From Methanospirillum hungatei JF-1 (GTDB lineage: Archaea > Halobacteriota > Methanomicrobia > Methanomicrobiales > Methanospirillaceae), in contig NC_007796.1 in assembly GCF_000013445.1 (NCBI RefSeq), forward strand, positions 1,338,936 through 1,402,935: a stretch of 64,000 nucleotides of DNA, read 5' to 3'. Every line of letters begins with the position of its first letter. Position 1 is the first letter of the stretch. Shown one piece after another: positions 10,294 through 19,282 of this stretch. The position numbers were made by a program, and so were the translations under genes. The notes beneath the pieces are model-generated. The model was not told where the DNA came from. It searched no databases and worked only from the letters and a program-made list of their open reading frames with translations.

Positions 10294-10685
10294 TGCCGGA
10301 TATGCTTTTCGACACACATGCATTTATCACCATGTTCGAACGACAGCCGGGATGGGAGATCGTCAGGGACTATATGAGAGCAGTTGATGATGACGATTGT
10401 TCAGGGTTTATTCCAACGGTTGTACTCACGGAGATTATGTATTTGTACACTCTCCAAGAGGGACATACTATCGCATAACAGAGAATTGGACAGATAATGA
10501 ATTCCCGAATGAAAACTCTCCCAATGGATGAAAGCTTTTCCCTTGTGGCAGGGAGGATTAAAAAACCGGGTATCGCATTGGCTGATGCATGTATAGGAGC
10601 TGCTGCACAAGTTCACGGACTTTCGGTATTATCAGAGGATAAACACTTTGACCAGATGAATATTCAGCGAATCGGCTATCCGTGA
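10293..10685 (+). pseudogene. vapC: VapC-like PIN-domain toxin with an in-frame TAA
   Basis: PIN-domain ribonuclease of about 130 codons broken by one TAA at 10476-10478. Reading through it, the same frame continues to 10685 and completes a PIN domain: first acid in LFDTHAF, second in VLTEIMY, third in GIALADACIGA, and the closing LSVLSEDKHFDQM. All catalytic acids survive, so this is a single recent lesion, or a cloning or sequencing artefact. The start overlaps the vapB stop by one base. Confidence 0.85.
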
Positions 10686-10739
10686 AATTCTGGACAAAGG
10701 AGTATGGTAGCCCACCATGGTGATCTTCGCCTGAATACA

Positions 10740-11050
10740 ATTGAAGGTTCAATTGATGTGAAAGCAGCCGCATTTTCTATCCAGGAAAACCCGGATATCA
10801 CCCTCATGATTAAAGTATCATTGGTGTTTTAGTTCCGGAGATTTAACCAACACAGGTCAGAAAGGGTATTATAGACTGTGTGTTGTTATCGGCACCCCCC
10901 GGTCATCGATGACACGGCAGTTTCCTTTGAAAACCTGGTAGAGGCTATCATAAAAATGCTGAGATAGAGACCACGATGAAACGTCTGCCTGATGAGATGG
11001 AGCGTGATGAGTTATTCAGCCTCAAAAAGATCTAGGCCAGATCAACCGCT
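10740..11050 (+). pseudogene. Decayed partial duplicate of the ahaD 3' half
   Basis: DNA alignment by eye to ahaD from about 9477 to 9889: shared tracts include GAAAACCCGGATATCACCCT, CCCCGGTCATCGATGACAC and GAGATAGAGACCACGATGAA. The copy has stops, single-base changes, and an internal loss of about 100 bases that joins two similar sites of ahaD, CTTGATGAGATTGA (near 9731) and CTTGATGAAATGGA (near 9827), as expected for slippage between short direct repeats. It cannot code. It shows that vapBC lies between ahaD and a relic of the ahaD tail. Confidence 0.85.
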
Positions 11051-11506
11051 TTTATAAACGTCCGAATTATTATCGCAATATTTCAATTATTTTCTCATTT
11101 AGAGCCATATTATAATTTATTGTATTAGAATAATAAAATAAAATATTCTTTTATGATGTTCACAACTGCAGATCTCATTAGCCATGAAACAGAAATTAAG
11201 ACACATAAATTCTTTTAACTATTGTAATTTATGATAAATCTCATTTTATTTCATCGAATATTAAAGCCCTACAATCAATCGAAATACAGCCGCACTATTC
11301 ACATAAACACTTGCACCCATAGTAATATAGGATCATCATAGGAAAAAACTACGCCCTGTTGTAAACACATCTTAAAAACTCTATTTATGAACACATTTTT
11401 TCTTACATCAACATCACTAAAATTTAATTCTACTCAAAAATCCAAACACAAAATCATATATTATTAAAATACATATTCTAAAAAAATTTATAATATTATT
11501 ATACAT
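11051..11506. other. AT-rich spacer without a recognisable gene
   Basis: 456 bases of AT-rich sequence. No coding frame worth reporting on either strand. The last 40 bases (TTTATAATATTATTATAC near 11488-11505) may be the TATA region of the ATPase gene starting at 11507. Confidence 0.5.
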
Positions 11507-12490
11507 ATGATCGCGGATTACCAGCTGGACCGTGTCATTCAGGACCAGGCGAAATCATTTGCACGGAAAGATCCCGGAACACCCAGGTCCATCAATCTCT
11601 TTAAGTATCTTTATCTTAACCAGGTGATCATCATTTCCGGTGTCCGGAGATGTGGAAAAACAACCCTGCTCAGACAGATTGCATCTCATTTTAAGGCCTA
11701 TCATTATCTGAACCTTGCCGACATCCGTCTTCATGGACTATCAGACCTAACTGCCAGTCTGCTTCTTCTGGAAAAGCGAGACCCAGGAATCAGGATCCTC
11801 TTTCTTGATGAAATACAGAACCTGCCCGGATGTGAAGATACCATCAGGCAATTACATGATTCAGGATACAAAATATTCTGCACCAGTTCACAAACTGGCT
11901 CCAATATCTCTCATTCAGATAAACCAAAGGGAGAATGGGTCACTATTATCCTTCACCCATTTTCATTTGTCGAGTATCTCGCCTGGCATGCAATAGACAA
12001 AAGCACGGCGTCTGAAAATCAGGTAGCAGTATTGTCACATCTGGACAGGTATCTGGAAGAAGGTGGTTTTCCGGAGTATACCAGAATGTGGGATACAGAT
12101 CATATCAGAAGTATATATGAAGAGATCCTGTACCGGGACTGTATCGCACGGTGGAATATCAGGGATGTTTCCGGATTTATCAGACTGGCGGGCTTCCTTC
12201 TTACGAACATTGGAACCAAAGTCCATTACCGATCCCTTGCCTCTATGCTCGGAATGAAAAGTCCCATGACTGTCAGGGATTACATCCATATTCTGGCAGA
12301 TACGCATCTGATAACCGAAGTTCACCGGTATGATCCATCCCTGAAGAAACAGTATGGGACCGGTAAAAAGATCTATGCTGTCGATATCGGTATGAGAAAC
12401 CAGGTAGCATTCAGGGTTTCCGGGGATCATCAAAAACTCCTGGAAAATCTGGTGTTGGTAGAGTTAAAACGTCGGGATTTTGATGTTTAT
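11507..12490 (+). pseudogene. DUF4143-type AAA ATPase, 5' part (split by an IS element)
   Basis: First 328 codons of an archaeal/bacterial ATPase with an N-terminal AAA domain and a C-terminal DUF4143 domain. Walker A GVRRCGKTTLL is at residues 45-55 and Walker B ILFLDEIQN near 102-110. Role in the cell is unknown for the family. The frame breaks at 12490, where an IS1634-like element begins. It resumes at 14215: removing 12491-14214 (element plus one five-base duplication) restores one frame of 413 codons reading DVYYHFSAKECDFVII across the join. As it stands the protein would end with about 32 residues encoded by IS sequence. Confidence 0.92.
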
Positions 12491-14209
12491 CCCACATTCG
12501 CCAGATCTTTTTTCAACTATAGAATTTTTCGTACTCCGGCCCAAGCAATCGCAATATCTTCAATAGTTCTCGATCCAAATTCTGGATAGATGAATGGAGT
12601 GCATCATCGACAGAAATAATACATGACTTAATCTCTCTGAATTTAAAAAAAATCCATTTGAGCGTTGGACGAGAGGTAGGTTTCTTCTTCTGATTCAACA
12701 CCGTTTCATCTTCTTCTTTCAGCCTTTTTCGCAGCAGCATTTCAGTATATGAGTAAACCATGAGGCAGAGAACCATAACCATACATAAAGCCTCGATCCT
12801 TTTTTCACTTTTCAGATAAACTTCAGCAACCCGGAATGATTTGTCCTTTAAAAACCGGAAACCTTTTTCGACAAGCATCTGTCCTTTATAGTGATTCAGA
12901 ACCGTTTCAGAATCCAAACTCAAAACATTCGTTGCAAGAATAAATCTGCCCAGATACTGTTTTTCACTTTCAACGAAATCCTGAGCAAGTTCAACCCTTG
13001 CATCGATCGAATATTGTGGGATTAACGTTTCTCCTGCTTTTGGGCGCCCCTTCTTACCATTTTCCCGTTTATAACTGACCTTGATCCTTGAATCCACCAA
13101 TTTTACTAAAGGTGTTTCATTAAGATAGCGTAAGAGAGCGTTACTGGCATCTGTTTCACATGCATAGCATACTTTAGAAATCTGTTTTAACCCTTTTAAT
13201 GCGGCTTTGAACCTCACAGGGAGGTTTTTCTCAAACGTCTTCAATTCTCGAGCTTTCATCTCTTCAGATGAGACAACAATCCATTTTTGAGGAACACCAC
13301 CATAATGTGAGTCAACGCTACTGCAAGAATACCGTGGATCTGAGGTAGGAGTGAAGAGAAGATCAGATTTGAGTAACTCTGTCATCTCATTTATTGTGGC
13401 TGGGACATTTGATATCCACCTTGTTTCCGGACCGAGGGTTTTGATGTTTTTATCAGTATACAGGGCACTGTCACCCATGAAGATTACATCAGGATCAAAT
13501 GTGAATGAATCTTGCAATGATAGGATTGTTTGCACAAGAACTTCCTTATCTGATTCGTTGCCATCGTGTGCACGAGCAAAAATCGGTATCCCGTGTTGGT
13601 TAACCACCATACTTAAGGCAAATCTGTTTAAATCCCAGCGTTTGTCTTTTGGATGTCCCTTTGTAATTTTGATACATCCATCTCCGGATTCATTTCCATA
13701 TTCACCATGAACACTGAAATTGGTTGTATCAACATGACAAAGCTGTACTCCATCTTTGTAAACAGTAAACATCTGGGTGACAAGATCAGTAAAGAGCTTG
13801 CTGGGGCCATATGCATATATCTTATCCAAAAGGCGACCAATGACTGATTCATTAAGATTTTTTGCAGAAATATCCGGACCTATGAGACGTTCCAAATCAA
13901 GATGCTTGCAGTATTCGGGAAAAAGATAGAGTCGTCTCTCTGTGAATCCAAGTCCGTTGAGAATGAGGGCTAATAAAATTTGAGAACTTGATATTTGATG
14001 TTGACCGATTTTAGGGATTGCCCGGTCAATTATAGGAGCTAAACCAAGCTTATGGAACGTGCCTGCAACGATTCCAAGATGATCAATGGTTTTTATGGAG
14101 TCTATTTCTAATGAAACATCCTCATCTTTCATTAATTATAGTAATGGAGATCTTCTTAGTTATATAGTTTACTATTATATAAAATTGTAATAGATCTGAC
14201 GAATATGGG
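12491..14209 (-). mobile_element. IS1634-like insertion sequence, complete, 1719 bp
   Basis: The ends are imperfect inverted repeats: left CCCACATTCGCCAGATCT (12491-12508), right AGATCTGACGAATATGGG (14192-14209), 16 of 18 matching. A direct duplication TTTAT flanks it (12486-12490 and 14210-14214). It contains one transposase gene on the minus strand. Intact ends, target duplication and open transposase together suggest a recent insertion. Confidence 0.92.
12513..14132 (-). CDS. IS1634-family transposase (DDE)
   Basis: 539 residues, start ATG at 14132. N-terminal DUF4277-like region (HLGIVAGTFHKLGL, FTERRLYLFPEY), then a DDE core with DTTNFSVHGEY (first Asp, near 140), FMGDSALYT (second Asp, near 217) and a late Glu in YKGQMLVEKGFRFLKD. 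The IS4-like YREK-type signature is recognisable in the last motif. The second IS of this window (15526-17238) encodes a clearly related but distinct transposase. The gene looks intact. Confidence 0.9.
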   Translation of the reverse strand: MKDEDVSLEIDSIKTIDHLGIVAGTFHKLGLAPIIDRAIPKIGQHQISSSQILLALILNGLGFTERRLYLFPEYCKHLDLERLIGPDISAKNLNESVIGRLLDKIYAYGPSKLFTDLVTQMFTVYKDGVQLCHVDTTNFSVHGEYGNESGDGCIKITKGHPKDKRWDLNRFALSMVVNQHGIPIFARAHDGNESDKEVLVQTILSLQDSFTFDPDVIFMGDSALYTDKNIKTLGPETRWISNVPATINEMTELLKSDLLFTPTSDPRYSCSSVDSHYGGVPQKWIVVSSEEMKARELKTFEKNLPVRFKAALKGLKQISKVCYACETDASNALLRYLNETPLVKLVDSRIKVSYKRENGKKGRPKAGETLIPQYSIDARVELAQDFVESEKQYLGRFILATNVLSLDSETVLNHYKGQMLVEKGFRFLKDKSFRVAEVYLKSEKRIEALCMVMVLCLMVYSYTEMLLRKRLKEEDETVLNQKKKPTSRPTLKWIFFKFREIKSCIISVDDALHSSIQNLDRELLKILRLLGPEYEKFYS

Positions 14210-14214
14210 TTTAT

Positions 14215-14472
14215 TATCATTTTTCGGCTAAGGAATGTGATTTTGTTATTATTGAGAATGGCCAGGTAAATGGTCTGTATCAGGTCTGCTCTGAATTAAC
14301 TGATCTGAACAGGGAGCGGGAATATGGTGGTTTACAGGAAGCGATGAACCAATATGGACTTGACTGGGGGATACTGATTACTCTAAACCAAGAGGGAACA
14401 GTTCGGGTTCCGGAAGGGGTGATTCAGATTGTGCCGGTGTGGAAATGGTTGTTGTATATCGAAGAAAAATAA
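14215..14472 (+). pseudogene. DUF4143-type AAA ATPase, 3' part
   Basis: Last 85 codons of the ATPase starting at 11507. Begins after the second copy of the TTTAT duplication; the first residues YHFSAKECDFVII are the PD-(D/E)XK-like nuclease-fold end of DUF4143 proteins. It ends at TAA 14470-14472 with VPVWKWLLYIEEK. It has no start of its own. Confidence 0.88.
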
Positions 14473-14573
14473 TTTTTGTCGATAAAGATTAAAATTTGGA
14501 GTTGACCCTTCATTTATGAGCTCTTAATTTCTAATTGTATTATTTATACGTCATGATGAATATTTATCAACAA

Positions 14574-14619
14574 ATTTTTATAAAGGAATCATCTTATGTG
14601 ATGAAGGAGAATTATTGTC
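14574..14619 (+). promoter_or_regulatory. Probable promoter and ribosome binding site of the second toxin-antitoxin pair
   Basis: A TTTTTATAAAGG sequence near 14574-14585 fits an archaeal TATA box, followed by a clear GAAGGAG ribosome site before the ATG at 14620. Confidence 0.4.
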
Positions 14620-14880
14620 ATGTCAGATATTTGCTTAAAAATACCCAGTAATATTACAAATACAATCCGTCTTCCACCCGATACTCTACAGGAAGAATTA
14701 CTCAAGGAACTGGCTATTGCTTTGTATACAAGAGGAATTTTAAGTTCAGGACAGTCCTGTAAACTAGCCGGAATGAAACGATATCAATGGGAAGAGGAAT
14801 TAGGTAAACGAAATATTTCTCGCCATTATAATCTGGAAAAGTTAGAGGAAGACTTTTCCTATGTTTTTCATAGCAAGTGA
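14620..14880 (+). CDS. UPF0175-like antitoxin
   Basis: 86-residue protein of the UPF0175 type, helix-turn-helix antitoxins that accompany DUF3368 PIN toxins. Visible: LQEELLKELAIALYTRGILS followed by SGQSCKLAGMKRYQW, the HTH segment. The stop lies 20 bases inside the downstream toxin start at 14861, the normal overlap for such pairs. The gene is intact although its toxin is frameshifted. Confidence 0.8.
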   Translation: MSDICLKIPSNITNTIRLPPDTLQEELLKELAIALYTRGILSSGQSCKLAGMKRYQWEEELGKRNISRHYNLEKLEEDFSYVFHSK

Positions 14881-15362
14881 TTCTTCACCATTAATTAGTC
14901 TGGCATCAATCGACCGATTCTGTATCCTTGAAAAACATTATGATCATATTATCATCCCTCCGGCAGTTTGGGACCGAAATAACTGATGATCCACACAGAC
15001 GACCAGGATGTTTAGAACTTATAAAAGCCCGTGATACGAATTTTGTAAAAATCATTAACCCTGAAAACCTTCATCTTATTCAATTATTAAAAAACCAATT
15101 ACATGAAGGGGAAGCTGAAGCCATAGCTCTGGCTCAGCAGGAAAAGGCACCAATCCTTCTTATTGATGAGGCTGAAGGTAGAGAGGTGGCAAAATCATAT
15201 AACATACCAGTTATTGGTGTAATTGGCATACTCGCTGCGGCAAAAAAGACCGGTGAGATTGAATCAATGAAGACCGAATTGGACAGTCTGATTCAAAGAA
15301 CCTCTTTTCGTGTTTCACGAATTATGTATGATAAAGCACTTGAGATGTCAGGTGAATTGTAA
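14861..15362 (+). pseudogene. DUF3368/PIN-like toxin, frameshifted
   Basis: PIN-fold toxin of about 166 codons. The first frame starts at ATG 14861 (MFFIASDSSPLISLASID, with the N-terminal PIN Asp) and reads to IIIPPAVW. The GGG at 14970-14972 appears to hold one extra base: removing one G joins it to TEITDDPHRRPG and then to LHEGEAEAIALAQ and LLIDEAEGREVA in the other frame, which ends at 15362. All core motifs are present in the joined product. One-base lesion, or a sequence error in a short G run. Confidence 0.82.
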
Positions 15363-15519
15363 CAATTTAACTTGATTAAAGGCGATGAAACTGAATATAA
15401 TCAATGTAAAAAGGAATTTATTAAACCAACAGTGAATGTAAAAAAATCCCCTGAATGGACTGCTGAAGGAATTCCACCACCTACAGGTATTTTTCAATAA
15501 AAATTTTTTCCATGTATAT
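15363..15519 (+). other. Short spacer with a possible coding remnant
   Basis: One frame holds an open stretch ending PEWTAEGIPPPTGIFQ before a TAA near 15500, which looks protein-like but has no start and no recognised family. It is probably the remnant of a gene tail. The second IS element begins just after it. Confidence 0.3.
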
Positions 15520-15525
15520 TTACAG

Positions 15526-17238
15526 CCGACACTCGGCAGCAACGAGTGTTACGAAACATAATTTTTGTACAAACATTTAAATCTGAGTACGTTGTATACT
15601 CTTTTTGAATAATGTCCATCGTTGCTGATTCAAATGTAACCATCGCTCACTTAGGCATAGTCTCAGGGATAATAGACAAACTTGGAATTTGTGAATATAT
15701 CGATCGGCTCATTCCCAAAAAGCGTAGCCATATTGTCACTCATGGCGAGGCAGTGAAAGCATTACTTCTCAATTGCCTGGGTTTTACTGAACGGCGTCTT
15801 TACCTGATGCCAGAATATTTTGATGATGTTGCAACTGAACGTCTAATTGGCGAGGGAATTGAAGCAAAGCATTTGAATCAGTACTTATTTGGTGAAACTC
15901 TTGATGCGATAGCCGCTGCAGGTCCCACTGAGTTATTCACGGGTATCATCCTTGAAATCCTTGATAATCTTCTCCATGGAGTTCTTCGACTTCATTATGA
16001 TACAACAACGATCAGTGTAACAGGAGAGTATGATCAAGAACTAAATACTCGTCTGATTAAGCTGGTTCGAGGGCATTCAAAAGATCACCGCAATGATTTG
16101 AAACAGTTAGTCCTATGTTTAGTAACGGATCAACGTGGGATTCCTGTTTTTATGGAGCCTTTATCCGGTAATGCATCAGATAAAAAGACTTTAATTCGAA
16201 CCATTCAGGAAGTGCGAAAGAATTTCAATACAGACGAGAAGGTTTACCATATGGCCGATTCAGCCCTTTACGCCGCAAAAATGGTTCAAGATCTAGGTTC
16301 TCACTGTTACTGGATAACTCATGTTCCTGAAACGATTAAGGAGGTAAAAACTATCCTCAAATCTGACGTTGAGTGGATTCCGTGTTCTGATGCCCGGTAT
16401 AAGTATGCTGCTTTCGATAGCAACTATGGCGGTATCGATCAAAAATGGTTTTTATTCCACTCTGAAGAGAGACATAAAGCCAGCATCAAACATGATATTG
16501 AAAAAATTGAGGAGAAACTGGCGAAAAGTCAGACTGCCCTGAATAAATCATTGGTCAACGGGTTTGCTTGCGAAAATGATGCACTTCTCGCTGTAGAAAG
16601 ATGGATGTCAAAGCATAAGCGATACATCCTTTCTGATATTGAAATAACATGTGATAACAAAAAACCGTCAGGTAAGGTTGGGAGACCGAAAAAAGGTGAG
16701 GTACTTGAGAAATGGTATTCTGTCTCCTGCAAATTAGCGCTAAACCAGGAGGTTATTCAAAAAGAACAAGCAATGATGGGTCGGTTTATTCTCGCTAGCA
16801 ATGACACTACTGTCGATCCGAACACCTGTCTTGAATATTATAAGGAACAAAATGCCGTTGAAAGAGGATTCAGGTTCATAAAGGGGAATTCTTTTCACGC
16901 ATCAGAGGTTTATCTGGAGAATTCAAATCGTGTTGCAGCCTTATCCATGATAATGGTTCTATGCCTTCTCGTGTATTCGTTCACAGAGTGGGTAGTTCGT
17001 GAGACATTGAAGATTGAGAAGAAACAAATCCGGGATCAAAAAGGAAAACCAACTCAGAGACCATCTGCAAAATGGTTGTTCTTCATGTTCAGAAGAGTAA
17101 GGCAGATTAAGGAAATTGATAATTCCAGAATAATTGTGCGAATTCTAAATTTCACTGATGAATTAAGAGATATTGTTCGATTGATAGGGCCGCATGTTGA
17201 AAAATATTATGCGTGAATTTTTTGGTGCCGAGTGTCGG
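15526..17238 (+). mobile_element. Second IS1634-like insertion sequence, complete, 1713 bp
   Basis: Perfect 13-base terminal inverted repeats CCGACACTCGGCA (15526-15538) and TGCCGAGTGTCGG (17226-17238), flanked by a six-base duplication TTACAG (15520-15525 and 17239-17244). Contains one open transposase. Its ends differ from those of the IS at 12491-14209, so the two elements are relatives and not copies of one another. Confidence 0.92.
15612..17216 (+). CDS. IS1634-family transposase (DDE), second type
   Basis: 534 residues. It shares the family layout with the transposase at 12513-14132: HLGIVSGIIDKLGI, FTERRLYLMPEYF, first Asp in YDTTTISVTGEYD, second Asp in HMADSALYAAK, Glu in EQNAVERGFRFIKG and a similar C-terminal QRPSAKWLFFMFRR. 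Many residues differ between them, so they belong to separate branches. The gene appears intact. A poly-Lys GRPKKGEV segment near 360 is shared with many transposases. Confidence 0.9.
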   Translation: MSIVADSNVTIAHLGIVSGIIDKLGICEYIDRLIPKKRSHIVTHGEAVKALLLNCLGFTERRLYLMPEYFDDVATERLIGEGIEAKHLNQYLFGETLDAIAAAGPTELFTGIILEILDNLLHGVLRLHYDTTTISVTGEYDQELNTRLIKLVRGHSKDHRNDLKQLVLCLVTDQRGIPVFMEPLSGNASDKKTLIRTIQEVRKNFNTDEKVYHMADSALYAAKMVQDLGSHCYWITHVPETIKEVKTILKSDVEWIPCSDARYKYAAFDSNYGGIDQKWFLFHSEERHKASIKHDIEKIEEKLAKSQTALNKSLVNGFACENDALLAVERWMSKHKRYILSDIEITCDNKKPSGKVGRPKKGEVLEKWYSVSCKLALNQEVIQKEQAMMGRFILASNDTTVDPNTCLEYYKEQNAVERGFRFIKGNSFHASEVYLENSNRVAALSMIMVLCLLVYSFTEWVVRETLKIEKKQIRDQKGKPTQRPSAKWLFFMFRRVRQIKEIDNSRIIVRILNFTDELRDIVRLIGPHVEKYYA

Positions 17239-17316
17239 TTACAGCAGAGATATCAATTGTTATTAATTTCGGGGACTTATTTCATTAATACCCGTATACT
17301 CTGATAGGTCTTACGG

Positions 17317-17480
17317 TTAATGAATATCCGGAATTTCAATAGACAGCCCTACGAAATCTCCTTCGGCCTCAATGCGACCCATATCATCAATAAATCTGCG
17401 TTTTTTTATCCTCCACCATGAACAGAAGAATATCATCGAACGTTTGACCAGGTTGTTTTAGCTCATATATATCAGCCCAT
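17317..17480 (-). pseudogene. Frameshifted remnant of a VapB-like antitoxin
   Basis: On the minus strand IYELKQPGQTFDDILLFMVE reads in one frame and KKRRFIDDMGRIEAEGDFV in the next, ending at TAA 17317-17319. The switch falls in a run of seven A (17401-17407 as T on the plus strand). The joined product resembles the C-terminal half of short archaeal antitoxins with the KPGQTFDDIL signature. No start and no toxin are present. Bases 17481-17698 upstream hold no gene I recognise. Confidence 0.5.
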
Positions 17481-17698
17481 ACCCATTAAGATACGGGATT
17501 TTTTTATACCAACCATTGAGTATTGTTGTCACTACCATATTTTCAGCATTGACCAGAGCAGGAAAAATATTACCCATTACAGGAATTTTTTTCAATATAT
17601 TTTATTTAGCCATATTTCCATAATTTGTGAAATCTGCGATAATTCTATCTATTCGATTGATAACAGATAACATACTTTAGGTTTAACTATACTATACG

Positions 17699-19282
17699 AT
17701 GAGGTTCTTCAACACTGCCGGACCTGTCAATTGCCAGGATCATTATTGCCTGCCTCCATTAAGCCGTTTTAATCTCACAGAAATTCTCTCACTCATCGCA
17801 CAAAAAAATATTTTGTTCTTCATGCCCCACGACAGACCGGGAAGACCTCATGTTTTTTGGTCTCAGGGATCAGTTGAATCAGGAAGGAACATACTCTGCA
17901 TTCTATGTATATGTCGAAATGGGACAAACTGCCAGAGGTGATGTTGGCAAAGGGATGAAAGCAAACCAATACTCACAGAACTTGCATTTCAGGCAGAACG
18001 GACCCTGGGGGATACTACATATCGAAACAGGATCTCCGAAATCATTGCAGAATCCGGAGAAGATGCTGCCCTGAAATCTCTGTTATCAGACTGGTGTAAA
18101 AGACTAAAATTGCCTCTTGTTCTCTGTATTGATGACGTTGATGCCTTTGTTGGTGATACCCTGGTTTCTCTTCTCCGTCAGATCCGTTCAGGGTACCCGG
18201 AAAGAGCAACTGAACTTCCATCCTCAATTATTCTCTGTGATGTTCATGATGTCCGTGATTATCGGATTCATTCTGACCGGGAAAAGGAGATTGTCACCGG
18301 TGGGAGGGCCTTCAATATTAAGGCAAAGTCACTCCGTCTGGGAAATTTTTCTGAAGAAGAAACAAAAACGCTCCTTCAACAACACACCACAGAAACCGGT
18401 CAGATCTTTGAATATGATGCTATTTCAGCCATATGGGCCCTAACGAAAGGACAGCCATGGCTCGTGAATGCCTTAGCATATAAAGTCTGCTTTGAACTCC
18501 CGATGGGAAAAACCGGGCAAATCATATTACACTGGATCAGGTCATCGACGAAAAAGAACGTCTCATCAAACGGCGGGACACACACCTTGCCCAGCTTGTA
18601 GATAAACTCAAAGAGGAACGGGTTCGACGGGTTATCGAACCTATGCTCACTGGGGAAGTCTTTGAACAGGACTTCAGGCCTGATGATGTCGTAGACCTGA
18701 TAGATCTTGGCCTTATAACATAGTAAATAGCCGGTGCTATCAAGATTGCAAACCCCATCTATGGAGATCATCCCCCGTGAACTCAGCTGGAGAACACAGA
18801 CTGGCGTGACCATCGAAACCGCCTGATATGTTGAACAGAACGGGAGACTCCTTCTTTCAAAATTTATCAGTGCATTTACCCAGTTTTTCCGGGAACATTC
18901 AGGGAGCTGGCTTGAGATCACTGAATATAAAGAGGCCGGGTCGAATCAGTTACTCCAGGCATTCCTGCAACGGATTGTCAATGGTGGCGGGCAGATAACA
19001 CGGGAATATGGTCTTGGAATGGGTAGGACTGATCTCTTCATTCTCTGGCTTCTTTCTAATGGAACAAACCAGCGGTTTGTTATCGAATGTAAGATTCAGA
19101 GGGGAACACGAGAAAAAACGATAGAGGCAGGAGTAACTCAGGTAACCAGATATACAGACACCTGCAGAGCAGAAGGGGTCTATCTTGTAATTTTTGACCC
19201 TTCGGATAAACCATGGGATGATAAGATATTCACGGAAATAAGATCGAAAGACCCGTATCAGGTTGAAATTTTTGGTATGTGA
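17699..19282 (+). pseudogene. Degenerate AAA ATPase with C-terminal PD-(D/E)XK domain
   Basis: Translation pieces in shifting frames rebuild one protein of about 520 residues: MRFFNTAGPVNCQDHYCLPP start, Walker A HAPRQTGKTSC (near 17810), Walker B LVLCIDDVDAF (near 18120), KGQPWLVNALAYKVCFE (near 18450), then a C-terminal nuclease-like part with GMGRTDLFILW and FVIECKI. At least four frame changes occur (near 17800, 17860, 17965 and 18515) plus stops near 18718 and 18825. The gene is dead. It is of the kind often found in several copies in Methanospirillum-like genomes. Its 3' end overlaps the next, convergent gene by 25 bases. Confidence 0.82.

Noticed and set aside
10476-10478. Stop-codon recoding in vapC (pyrrolysine or selenocysteine)
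   Set aside because: Pyrrolysine uses TAG, selenocysteine TGA; TAA has no known recoding in methanogens.
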